NCBI GenBank assembly: GCA_937929945.1
Contig: CALFUK010000049.1
Coordinates: 16,625 to 80,624, forward strand
DNA: 64,000 nucleotides
Direction: 5' to 3'
Origin: an uncultured Saprospiraceae bacterium
GTDB taxonomy: Bacteria > Bacteroidota > Bacteroidia > Chitinophagales > Saprospiraceae
The notes beneath the pieces are model-generated. The model was given only the letters and a program-made list of their open reading frames with translations, was not told the DNA's origin and made no database searches. A program made the position numbers and the translations under genes. Below are positions 28,786 through 37,482 of the stretch, in pieces (within the stretch, counting starts at the first letter, position 1; each line of letters opens with the position of its first letter).

Positions 28786-31569
28786 TTATGACTGAGTAGT
28801 CATCTGGTCTGTTTGTTTGATACTAACTAAACTAAATATCATCAGTATGATTCCTAAGCATATCAGACCCCATTCTCCCATAGTAGGTATCAGCTTCGGC
28901 GACCCACAGAATCCAAAGTTATCAATTCCAATGCCCCAAGCCCAATCATTATTATCATCATAGGTGAGTGTCACACTAATGTTAGATAAATCTAAACTTA
29001 ATGGGATCAACTCATTAAATGTTCCTTCCTCATCTTCAGTCAGCCAGATTGATGGTGCGTCTACCCAATCGGATCCGTCAAAATAATAAGTCTGAACACC
29101 ATCTGTAATGGATAAAATAGCATCTCCTGATCCAGCAAAATCTTGGAAAGTAAAATCAAATTTTAGAATTATATTTTCTAATCCCTGTATGTCATAGGAT
29201 GGAGTCGTCGCTGTCGCAACATTATTTTCACCATTTGGTCCCGCTGCATCATCATTATAATAAAGCCAATTCCCTTCTCCTGGATTTGTAAAAGCAATAT
29301 CTCCAAAAAGTGTGATGCCAATCCCTGAATCATCATTTGTCCACGTAGGACCAGAAGCTCCAGTTACATTAGTGGACCAGCCTGGAGGTATTCCAGATTC
29401 GAAATCTTCAAGTACTACACATGTTGGACAAATATCTAGTAAGTTAGCTCCACCACCAGTACACTGAAAAGTAGGCGCGCCATTATCAATTGCTATTTCT
29501 GGTCCACCACAATCGTCAGCATTGGTAATTAGGATTGCAATGGAACCACTTACTGTTGAGATGAACGTAATCGAACAACCTGGTGTAGTCTCTATTAAAT
29601 TTGAATTCAAATCAGTGACTGTGATGTTAGCTGACCACACGCTTGGATCGTAACCGGTACAAAACTCAAAGGTATATTCAGCTCCCGCAGTAATACCATC
29701 TATTACATATACTTCATTAGCCCAAACTTCAAAATTTACGGTCAATGGTGTCTGACATTCTGGGAAACAATCAACTTCATTAAAATCAAAATAGGGTCCA
29801 CCCATGAACTCAAAACAGGGTGATTTGTCTCCGGTCGTGTAAGGTCTTCCACTTGACCAAGGACCGACGCCGCATAAGCTGACTCCTCTTACTCTCCAAT
29901 AATATGTAGTTGTGGCTGATAAGGAGTTGGCAGTATAGCTTGGTTCTTCTAAGCCACTATTCATTTCAACAATTGTAGTGAAATTCGGGTCTGTTGCGAT
30001 TTGGATGTCATATCCAGTTGCATTAGAGGTAGCCAACCACTCAAATAGAGTGGATACAAAAGCGTCAGTGGCTCCAATAGTCGGTACGGTCAAGGTAGGA
30101 GTGGCTGAAACAGTACCCTCGATGACAAGGCTCATTGGTATTTCTTGTTGAGGATTGACTCCGTCGGCAGCATTGATTGTGAATGGATAAGTTCCGGGTG
30201 CTGTAGTGCTTAGATTTGTGAGAGTCAGTGTCTGAGGTCCAGATGAATTGACAACATCATTAGAAAAAGTAGGAGTAATGTTAGCCGGAAGACCGGACAC
30301 AGACAGAGTTGCATCTCCAGAAGCACCACCCACATAAGTGACAGAAAAATTTGCTATTGCATCAGATGAAAAACAAACCGTGAGTTCAGGTTCATCGGTT
30401 ACCAGAACAATACCATCGGTGGTGCCTATGGGTGACTGAGATAAAGAAGCTCTTCTTGGAGAACCTGCATTGCCGCATCCCATCACAATTCTCATACGAT
30501 CCGTCTGACACGTTGTGAATATATTCATACAGGCATCATCACTATAGTCCATGTAATTTTCTACTTGATCATTTCCAGGATCTGCAGGGCATGTATCCTT
30601 TATTGGACATCCAGATGTGGAGCTTCCAGCATTTGGTGTGTCACTGCAAAAATCATCAGCGCTACAATCACCATCACCCCATATGTGCCTTAATCCAAAG
30701 AAGTGTCCTGCTTCATGGGTCCAAGTTCGTCCTGCATTGAATGGTGCAGCACCTGGAAATGGGACATTTATACTGCCTACTGAACTAAAAAGTACGACTA
30801 TTCCATCCGTGGACTCCATTCCGTTTCCTGTCCCAATACCAGCTAAACTTGGTGCTTCTGGAAACTGAGCATAACCTAATAGACCGCCAGTTAATTCTAC
30901 AGTCCATGTATTAAAATACAAATCTGGGTTCCAAATTGTGGGTGCTTTAAGATCATCTTCGACAACGCCATCTGAATATGGGCCAAAGCCAACCATTCCA
31001 GAGACATCTACTCGGTTTATGCCTGGTTCAGTCATGATATTCCCTTGAGGGTCGACTGTAGCAGGAATAAACTGGATCCTGGTATCTACTCCAGCTCCAT
31101 CACCACTTGTTCCAGCTATTTTTCTAAAATCAATATTTGCTTGTTTGATCTGTTCTTCGACAAATATTGCATCAATATTCTCACCAGTACCAATGGGGTC
31201 TCCGTCGTGCAATATGTGGAATACGACAGGTACAGTTAGAACATCTGTAGCAGATGCGCATGTGCCAGATGAACTCTTAATAAATGCTTCAAACCTGTTT
31301 CTCATATCGTCCATACGATCTTCAAACATTCTTTCTTGCATTTGAACAGTGGCACATCTAACTATTCCATTTTCATCCCTATGGTCTTTATGTTTGTCAT
31401 ATTGAAATTGCTCTGCGGTCAGTCTCTTGCTGCGATCTATATCTTCTTGTTCTATTTCTTTTTGTCCATAGGACGAAGAAAGGAAGAAAATAAAGATGAA
31501 TAAAAAGATAAATGAAGTAATAGGAGGTCTAGTATGAGACCAGCAGGTAAACTGATAAAATTTGTGCAT
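28786..31569 (-). CDS. Secreted M43 metalloprotease with IPTL-CTERM-like tail
   Basis: A 927-residue exported zinc protease. A signal segment spans about 18-35. The catalytic domain has HEAGHFFGLRH near 285-295 (M43/pappalysin zinc motif) and a Met-turn in NYMDYSDDACMN near 340. Downstream are a beta-sandwich region (about 390-490), a fibronectin-III-like domain (about 500-580, ending TYYWRVRGVSLCGVGPWSS) and a jelly-roll/MAM-like domain (VLEDFESGIPPGWS near 730). The end, IPTMGEWGLICLGIILMIF, is a PTxxEWG motif plus a membrane span, like IPTL-CTERM sorting tails, but with few basic residues after it. By eye it is more AT-rich than its neighbours. It has its own terminator and no operon partner. 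Confidence 0.9.
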   Translation of the reverse strand: MHKFYQFTCWSHTRPPITSFIFLFIFIFFLSSSYGQKEIEQEDIDRSKRLTAEQFQYDKHKDHRDENGIVRCATVQMQERMFEDRMDDMRNRFEAFIKSSSGTCASATDVLTVPVVFHILHDGDPIGTGENIDAIFVEEQIKQANIDFRKIAGTSGDGAGVDTRIQFIPATVDPQGNIMTEPGINRVDVSGMVGFGPYSDGVVEDDLKAPTIWNPDLYFNTWTVELTGGLLGYAQFPEAPSLAGIGTGNGMESTDGIVVLFSSVGSINVPFPGAAPFNAGRTWTHEAGHFFGLRHIWGDGDCSADDFCSDTPNAGSSTSGCPIKDTCPADPGNDQVENYMDYSDDACMNIFTTCQTDRMRIVMGCGNAGSPRRASLSQSPIGTTDGIVLVTDEPELTVCFSSDAIANFSVTYVGGASGDATLSVSGLPANITPTFSNDVVNSSGPQTLTLTNLSTTAPGTYPFTINAADGVNPQQEIPMSLVIEGTVSATPTLTVPTIGATDAFVSTLFEWLATSNATGYDIQIATDPNFTTIVEMNSGLEEPSYTANSLSATTTYYWRVRGVSLCGVGPWSSGRPYTTGDKSPCFEFMGGPYFDFNEVDCFPECQTPLTVNFEVWANEVYVIDGITAGAEYTFEFCTGYDPSVWSANITVTDLNSNLIETTPGCSITFISTVSGSIAILITNADDCGGPEIAIDNGAPTFQCTGGGANLLDICPTCVVLEDFESGIPPGWSTNVTGASGPTWTNDDSGIGITLFGDIAFTNPGEGNWLYYNDDAAGPNGENNVATATTPSYDIQGLENIILKFDFTFQDFAGSGDAILSITDGVQTYYFDGSDWVDAPSIWLTEDEEGTFNELIPLSLDLSNISVTLTYDDNNDWAWGIGIDNFGFCGSPKLIPTMGEWGLICLGIILMIFSLVSIKQTDQMTTQS

Positions 31570-31746
31570 TCTCAGGCGCTTAAAGGTTTAAAAATTTTTG
31601 TAACGGGAATTGTTTATTCAATATACAAATAGTTGTTATATCAATACGTATTAGCCTAAGAAAAGCACCATTTTTTTTTAAAATTTGCATTTTTCTCATC
31701 TAAAATCGAATAAGCTTATATTCGGCCTTCAAATAATCTTAAGTCT

Positions 31747-33168
31747 ATGAAAATCAAATTCTGCGGAGCAGCAAGAGAAGTCACAGGTAGCGCACACCTC
31801 ATCACATTAGATGACGGATTTCAGATCCTGCTGGACTGTGGCCTGTGCCAAGGCGGTAAAGATACCTGGGAGAAGAATAATCAGTGGTATTTTAAACCAG
31901 AAGAGGTGGACTGTCTGGTCCTATCACATGCCCACATCGATCACTGTGGCCGGATACCTAAGGTGGTAAAAGACGGATTCAAAGGACCGATCTATTCGAC
32001 GCATGCGACCCGGAGTCTCTGTGCGATCATGCTGCTGGATAGTGCTAAGATCCAAGAGCGGGATGTAGAATACTACAACCAGAAGATCATCAAGAAAAAG
32101 AAGAAGAAAAATAAATCCAAGAAGTATACGCTGAGAGAGCCGCTCTATGAGAGCACCATCATACCCGAGGTGATGTCTAGATACATTGGGCATAACTATG
32201 ACATCTGGTTCAACATACACAAGGATGTACAGGTGTGTTACAAAGATTCTGGTCATATCCTTGGTAGTGCTTCGGTGACCTTGAAGATCACGGAGGGAGA
32301 TAAGGTCACGACCATCGGCTTCACGGGCGACATCGGCAGAGAGGACAGGCCCATACTCAGAGACCCGCAGCTGATGCCAAAAGCTGACTACTTGATCTGT
32401 GAATCTACCTATGGTGATAAGGAGCACGAACTACCGCCGCAGCAAAGTGATAAGTTTCTCGAAGTGCTGCATCAGACCTGTGTCGAGAATCAGGGTAAGC
32501 TGATCATACCTGCATTTAGCGTGGGCAGAACGCAGGAGATCGTCTACATGATGGATCAGCTGTACAATGCGGGCAAGCTACCCAAGATACCCGTATACGT
32601 AGATAGCCCACTGGCGGTGAATGCCACGCAGGTATTCGGTGCGCATCCAGAATGCTATGACGAAAATCTAAGTGAATACCTGCTGGTGGATAAGGATCCC
32701 TTTGGTTTTAACTCCTTGACCTATATCAGGTCAGTGGACGAATCCAAGGCTCTGAATCACTCTAATAAGCCAGCGGTCATCATTAGTGCTTCTGGTATGA
32801 TGAATGCTGGCCGCATCAGGCACCACATGTACAACGGATTAGAGAATGAGAAAAACACCTTCCTTATCGTAGGATACTGCGCGCCTAATACGGCTGGCGG
32901 AATTCTCAGAGCTGGCGTGAAAGAGCTCAAGATGTTTGGCGAGATACTCCAGGTGAAGGCCAACATTGAAATCATGGAGTCATTCTCTGCACATGCCGAT
33001 CGGCTGGAGATGCTGAATTTCATCAAAAATCATCGCTTAGGATTGAAAAAACTTTTCTTGGTACATGGCGATTATGACACGCAGCAGAAGTTTAAGCCCT
33101 ATCTGCATGATGCAGGATTTGAGGATGTGGAGATACCTGCTATGGGACAAGAATACCAGATAAGCTGA
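31747..33168 (+). CDS. Beta-CASP metallo-beta-lactamase nuclease (RNA-processing type)
   Basis: A 473-residue cytosolic protein of the metallo-beta-lactamase/beta-CASP group, related to CPSF73-type endoribonucleases. The zinc-binding motif is HAHIDHCGRIP near 60-70; SGHILGSASV near 163 and FTGDIGRED near 196 are further metal motifs. The beta-CASP insert includes IPAFSVGRTQEIVYMMD near 258, with SASGMMNAGRIRHH near 348 and FSAHADR near 413 as the final motifs. A run of lysines (about 114-126) is inserted before the first helix of the cap region and could contact RNA. ATG start. Not linked to its neighbours. Confidence 0.93.
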   Translation: MKIKFCGAAREVTGSAHLITLDDGFQILLDCGLCQGGKDTWEKNNQWYFKPEEVDCLVLSHAHIDHCGRIPKVVKDGFKGPIYSTHATRSLCAIMLLDSAKIQERDVEYYNQKIIKKKKKKNKSKKYTLREPLYESTIIPEVMSRYIGHNYDIWFNIHKDVQVCYKDSGHILGSASVTLKITEGDKVTTIGFTGDIGREDRPILRDPQLMPKADYLICESTYGDKEHELPPQQSDKFLEVLHQTCVENQGKLIIPAFSVGRTQEIVYMMDQLYNAGKLPKIPVYVDSPLAVNATQVFGAHPECYDENLSEYLLVDKDPFGFNSLTYIRSVDESKALNHSNKPAVIISASGMMNAGRIRHHMYNGLENEKNTFLIVGYCAPNTAGGILRAGVKELKMFGEILQVKANIEIMESFSAHADRLEMLNFIKNHRLGLKKLFLVHGDYDTQQKFKPYLHDAGFEDVEIPAMGQEYQIS

Positions 33169-33303
33169 GTTAATTTGGAATAAGTGTATGACTTAGCCCA
33201 ATTCCTGCGTCTATAAGATGTGAGCTTTTTACTCTCGTACTCACTGAACTTTATTAGCATTGGGCTTGGTGGGTGCTACTATCGTGTAGATCAGATTATC
33301 AAT

Positions 33304-34815
33304 ATGGCTAAGTTTTACTTTACAGGGATCATCGTCATGACACTGCTCAGCTGTGGAGACCTTCTGAATATAGACGAGGCTGAGACTGCTTCTTTCTCTG
33401 CAGACTATGCCATACCGATCATTGACTCTCAGGTATCAATGAAGGAGATCCTGGAGAATACTGATGACAGGGCTAGATTCAGTGTTGGCACGGACGGGGA
33501 GCTCTCCGTAATCTATGACAGCGAGGCGCTCAGTATCTCTGCATCAGAGTTATTACTTCCCATTCCCGTATTATTCGATGTGCCCCTGCTGGATTCTGTG
33601 CATCAATTATCACTTGACTTTGTGCAGGGTGTTGATGTCAGTAAGGCTGTATTCAAAAATAACTCGATCCAATTCAAAGCGAGAGTGTTAGATTCTGATG
33701 CCTACGAGATAAAGATCAGTATACCATCACTCATTAAGGATGGGCAGGAGTTCGAAGTGCAGTTGGACATTCCTTCCAGTTCAGCGGGAGTGGAGATTAG
33801 ATCACCCTTTGTGTCATTGACAGGGTGGGAGCTGAGTGAAGGCTTGAGTAATCTTACGGTGCGGTATGATGCGCGCAACTCCTCAGGAGAAAGAGTCATC
33901 ATATCTGATGTCAGGACCAGAATTGATTTTCTCATTTTCTCATATGTAGAAGGACAGCTCTCGACTCAGGTGTTTGACATTCCCGCTGGGTCCATTCCCT
34001 TAGACGCATTTAGAAACTACATCAGCGGCAGTGTCGAATTCCAAGATCCATTTTTGCGTCTGATCGTGGACAATTCTTTTGGTCTACCAGTAGAGCCACT
34101 AATCAATGAGCTAAATATCATGACTGCTGATGGAGAAGTCCTTCCTTTTGCGAGTCCACTATTTGAGAGAGGGGGCATCCAGTTTGACTTTCCAGGGCTG
34201 GAGGAAGTGGGCCAATCTAAGCGGACCGTCATCACCCTCAATAAGGAGAATTCTAATATTCTGGAGCTGATCGATGAGCGCTCAGAATCCGTCACATTTG
34301 ATATTGATGCCATTATATTTCCCCGAGGCAGCGCCGTGGAGGATGGCTTCATCAGAGACGATGGTGCTTTGAACATCATCACAGAGTTAGTATTACCGCT
34401 GAGTGGCCGAGTAGAGGATTACTTTCTATTTGATAGCTATCCTATAGACACGCTGGAACTGCAAGAAGCAGAGGCGCTATCATTTAATCTTGGTGTGAAG
34501 AATGGGCTTCCGATTGGCGTGAGTCTTCAGTTAGACTTTTTGAATGATGCAGGTGAGCAACTGGCCCAACTATTCTCAGAGCCGATAGAAATAGGCTCAG
34601 CTCGGATCGATAGCCAAGGCCAAGTTACTGCTGGTGATCAAGAAGTTTTCAGTGAGGATTTTGATCGTCAGAAGATAGAGCAGATCACGTTAGCAACAGC
34701 TGTGCGAGCGGTGATCGGACTGAGGCAGCCGCCTGGGCAAGAAGATTTCATTAGCATATTAGATAGCTACATGGTGGATATTCAGCTGGGGCTACAAGTA
34801 AAACTAGAAAGATAA
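33304..34815 (+). CDS. Lipoprotein of unknown function
   Basis: A 503-residue lipoprotein. I place the start at the ATG at 33304 because it gives a classic lipoprotein signal (KFYFTGIIVMTLLSC), with Cys17 as the lipidated residue; a GTG at 33220 would add 28 residues ahead of that signal. The mature part is beta-rich throughout and acidic, with no family I recognise. It overlaps the DUF5723-like gene by one base (TAATG), so the two are co-translated and may act together at the outer membrane. Confidence 0.8.
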   Translation: MAKFYFTGIIVMTLLSCGDLLNIDEAETASFSADYAIPIIDSQVSMKEILENTDDRARFSVGTDGELSVIYDSEALSISASELLLPIPVLFDVPLLDSVHQLSLDFVQGVDVSKAVFKNNSIQFKARVLDSDAYEIKISIPSLIKDGQEFEVQLDIPSSSAGVEIRSPFVSLTGWELSEGLSNLTVRYDARNSSGERVIISDVRTRIDFLIFSYVEGQLSTQVFDIPAGSIPLDAFRNYISGSVEFQDPFLRLIVDNSFGLPVEPLINELNIMTADGEVLPFASPLFERGGIQFDFPGLEEVGQSKRTVITLNKENSNILELIDERSESVTFDIDAIIFPRGSAVEDGFIRDDGALNIITELVLPLSGRVEDYFLFDSYPIDTLELQEAEALSFNLGVKNGLPIGVSLQLDFLNDAGEQLAQLFSEPIEIGSARIDSQGQVTAGDQEVFSEDFDRQKIEQITLATAVRAVIGLRQPPGQEDFISILDSYMVDIQLGLQVKLER

Positions 34816-36119
34816 TGCGACGGATATTTGTCATGCTGATTAGTGTAAGCTTTGCATTAGGTGGATGGGCTCAGTCATTTGATAAGTCGCTGCTGTATGC
34901 TGATGATCGGGCTGTGGATGTTCTTCACGCGAATCATTTTCGTGACAGCAGCCAATGGCTGATCTACCTGCCCTCCTTCAGCTATCACGCCTCACAGAAG
35001 GGGCCAAAAGTGACGGATTATCTATATCGAGATGATCAGAATCGTTTGTTGATTGATCCGAGTCGTGCGCTGGATAATGCTGAAGAGGAGAATGTATTCC
35101 AATCAGGAGGACGAGTAAATGTGCTCTCAGCCGCCTGGCGAAAAAATGATCTGATCATCTCAGCGGGCTATGGCCTGCGCTATCTGTCAGAGCTAGACTA
35201 CCCGCTGCAGACGCTGAGTCTCTACTCTGCGGGGAATGCGCTGATCTTTGGAGAGCAGCTTGACCTCAGCTTTGACGCTCAGCTGCAGGCTATGCACAGC
35301 TACCATCTGGGGGCTAACTATAAGCTGGGCCGATTGACCATCGGTGCTCAGCTGGCCTATCTATCTGGTATCAGTGATCTTTCTGTCGCTAAGAATCGAC
35401 TGAATATCGAAGTGGCACCCTTGTTTTATGGGATCAGCATTGACAATGACTTTCAGCTGAATACCACCCACCTCCTAGACTATCAGGACATCGATGAAAT
35501 TCTGGTAGATTATTCCGGTGACTTCGGTCAAAGCTTCTTCAGCACTAACCGTGGCCTAGCCTTGAGCTTAGCACTGCGATATGATATAGACAGCCGCTCT
35601 CATCTGGAAGCTAAGATCAGTGATATTGGTTCGATTCAGTGGTCAGAGGCGCCTCAGAATTACTCATCTGAAGGAGAATCCAGTTTCGGAGGGGTGAATC
35701 TCTTAGACCTGATCAATCCAGATAATCGAGTGTCCTACCAGGATTCGCTGGAGGCACTCATCGATGTGCGCGAGTCGTCCGATAGCTACACTACGAAGCT
35801 ACCCATCAGTGTAGCTGCAGCTTACAGCCGCCAGATGACGAGTAAGATAGACCTGACTCTGTCTGGTGCCATGGTCAATCGCTTTGGGAAGACTAATTAT
35901 GCGGTTGGTCTGGCAGGTCGGTATCAGCTACATCAGCTGGCTTCAGTGAGTGCCTCTGTTACTCACTCTGCCTTTCAGCACATTTCTGCAGGCATCGGTG
36001 TGAGGCTGAGTGTAGGGCCTATAGATATATTTGCTTCCACTCAAAATGTCGCCGCACTCTTCAATCAGCTGGATGCCCACTTCAACTATTCCAGCATTGG
36101 CGCTAATTTATCATTCTGA
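34815..36119 (+). CDS. DUF5723-like outer-membrane protein
   Basis: A 434-residue exported protein with a signal peptide (about 4-19, ending GGWAQ) and a body of alternating strands with aromatic ends, as in outer-membrane barrels. The pattern (SFDKSLLYADDRAV early, NIEVAPLFYGISIDN in the middle, ASTQNVAALFNQLDAHFNYSSIGANLSF at the end) fits DUF5723, a Bacteroidota family. The C-terminal residue is Phe, typical of barrels. It begins on the last base of the lipoprotein stop codon. Function unknown. Confidence 0.78.
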   Translation: MRRIFVMLISVSFALGGWAQSFDKSLLYADDRAVDVLHANHFRDSSQWLIYLPSFSYHASQKGPKVTDYLYRDDQNRLLIDPSRALDNAEEENVFQSGGRVNVLSAAWRKNDLIISAGYGLRYLSELDYPLQTLSLYSAGNALIFGEQLDLSFDAQLQAMHSYHLGANYKLGRLTIGAQLAYLSGISDLSVAKNRLNIEVAPLFYGISIDNDFQLNTTHLLDYQDIDEILVDYSGDFGQSFFSTNRGLALSLALRYDIDSRSHLEAKISDIGSIQWSEAPQNYSSEGESSFGGVNLLDLINPDNRVSYQDSLEALIDVRESSDSYTTKLPISVAAAYSRQMTSKIDLTLSGAMVNRFGKTNYAVGLAGRYQLHQLASVSASVTHSAFQHISAGIGVRLSVGPIDIFASTQNVAALFNQLDAHFNYSSIGANLSF

Positions 36120-36273
36120 TACCAGAGAAGGATCACGCTTCAGATTACAGTCTACCAGCATCTTTCAGTCTACTTTACCACAGTATCAGACAGACTGGAT
36201 CATCTATCAAGTAGTGATACAGCACGTTCGTCGAAGAATTATTAGTGTTCATATAGAACTTTGGGGGTATAAG

Positions 36274-36314
36274 GTACTTTGTATTGCATAGTACTGTTAT
36301 TGCTCCTATATTTG
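36274..36314 (+). promoter_or_regulatory. PadR-PspC promoter with overlapping palindrome
   Basis: TATATTTG at 36307-36314 is an exact -7 element; TTG at 36284-36286 lies 20 nt upstream as a -33 element. A 21-bp imperfect palindrome, GTACT...AGTAC (36274-36294; 16 of 21 positions symmetric), covers the -33 element. The PadR gene starts about 20 nt downstream. An autoregulatory PadR operator is the obvious reading, by inference. Confidence 0.6.
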
Positions 36315-36333
36315 AAGTGTTAAATACGACGAT

Positions 36334-36678
36334 ATGAATTTAGAAAATACAAAAGCGCAGATGAGAAAAGGGGTATTAGAGCTGTGTGTCCTCTCGATCA
36401 TCGAGGAGAAGGAAGCTTACCCCTCTGACATCATCGGCAGGCTGAAGCAAGCAGAGCTGATCGTGGTAGAGGGGACACTGTATCCCTTACTCTCCAGGCT
36501 TAAGAACGCTGACCTGCTCACTTATACTTGGAAAGAATCCAAGACTGGACCCCCACGTAAATACTATCACCTCACAGATGCAGGCGCAGAATTTTTAGAA
36601 AGCCTCAAGGGTACCTGGAAAAATCTGACAAAAGCGGTCAATCATTCATTTAAAAAAACCAAGGCGCAAGCCAAATAA
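36334..36678 (+). CDS. PadR family transcriptional regulator
   Basis: A 114-residue winged-helix repressor. The core is MRKGVLELCVLSIIEEKEAYPSDII and EGTLYPLLSRLKNADLLTYTWKES, the PadR recognition helix and wing, followed by GPPRKYYHLTDAGAEFL, a hallmark of the family. It has the short form without a long C-terminal dimer helix, common in Bacteroidota. It precedes the PspC gene by 22 nt and sits behind a palindrome at its promoter. PadR proteins usually respond to small molecules or envelope stress; the signal here is unknown. Confidence 0.93.
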   Translation: MNLENTKAQMRKGVLELCVLSIIEEKEAYPSDIIGRLKQAELIVVEGTLYPLLSRLKNADLLTYTWKESKTGPPRKYYHLTDAGAEFLESLKGTWKNLTKAVNHSFKKTKAQAK

Positions 36679-36700
36679 TGCTGTTCATAAACTAGAAAAA

Positions 36701-37477
36701 ATGAAGAAAACAATAAATATAAACTTAGGAGGATACCCCTTTACCATCGATGAGGATGTGTATCATGATCTGCATAAATACCTTAATACCATTAAAAGAC
36801 ATTTCTCCAAAAGTGAAGGTGTCGATGAGATCATGACAGATATAGAAGCGCGAATGGCAGAGCTATTTACTGAGTCCAAAGGAGAGCGCCACATCGTAGA
36901 ACATAAAGACCTGGATAAGGTCGTCAGCATCATGGGTACTCCAGAACAGTTTGGGGCTGATGCCATCCACGAAGAAGATGAATCAGAATTTGAATCTCAC
37001 CGGGCTTATGGAGAGATCAAGATGGGTAGACGCTTCTTCAGAGACCCAGATCATAAAATAATTGGTGGGGTATGCAGTGGCATATCAGCATATTGGGGGA
37101 TAGAAGATCCCATCTGGGTGAGGCTGGTCTTTGGACTGTTACTTCTGTCAGGTATAGGACTGTTGCCTTACATTATCCTGTGGATCATCGTGCCATCAGC
37201 TAAGACAGCCGGAGACCGGCTGGCTATGAGAGGCGAGCGCGCTAATGTGGAGAACATTGGGCGCATCATCGAAGATGAGATCCACGAGATGAGTGACCGC
37301 ATCCACGAAATCAAAAATGACTATTTCTCAAAAAAAAAAGATGAGGCCGTAAGAGTCTCCTTCATTAAAAAAATGAATGACTTGTTGGGCTTTCTGCTTA
37401 AAGTGCTTATCGGAGTGATCACCAGCACCATCAATGTGACTCTGCAGATATTTGGCTACCGAAAAACACAAATGTAA
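36701..37477 (+). CDS. PspC domain protein
   Basis: A 258-residue membrane protein. Residues 1-100 form a soluble domain (INLGGYPFTIDEDVYHDLHKYLN, with ELFTESKGERHIVEHKDLDKVV); the PspC segment follows at about 107-165 (RRFFRDPDHKIIGGVCSGISAYWGIEDP then hydrophobic helices). A second hydrophobic stretch (about 228-248) ends the protein. PspC-domain proteins act in envelope stress response. It is the second gene of the PadR operon, and is convergent with the antiporter gene, 5 bp apart. Confidence 0.9.
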   Translation: MKKTININLGGYPFTIDEDVYHDLHKYLNTIKRHFSKSEGVDEIMTDIEARMAELFTESKGERHIVEHKDLDKVVSIMGTPEQFGADAIHEEDESEFESHRAYGEIKMGRRFFRDPDHKIIGGVCSGISAYWGIEDPIWVRLVFGLLLLSGIGLLPYIILWIIVPSAKTAGDRLAMRGERANVENIGRIIEDEIHEMSDRIHEIKNDYFSKKKDEAVRVSFIKKMNDLLGFLLKVLIGVITSTINVTLQIFGYRKTQM

Positions 37478-37482
37478 TGACT

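Noticed and set aside
33220..33303. GTG start for the lipoprotein gene
   Set aside because: It would put 28 residues ahead of a good lipoprotein signal, so the ATG at 33304 is preferred.
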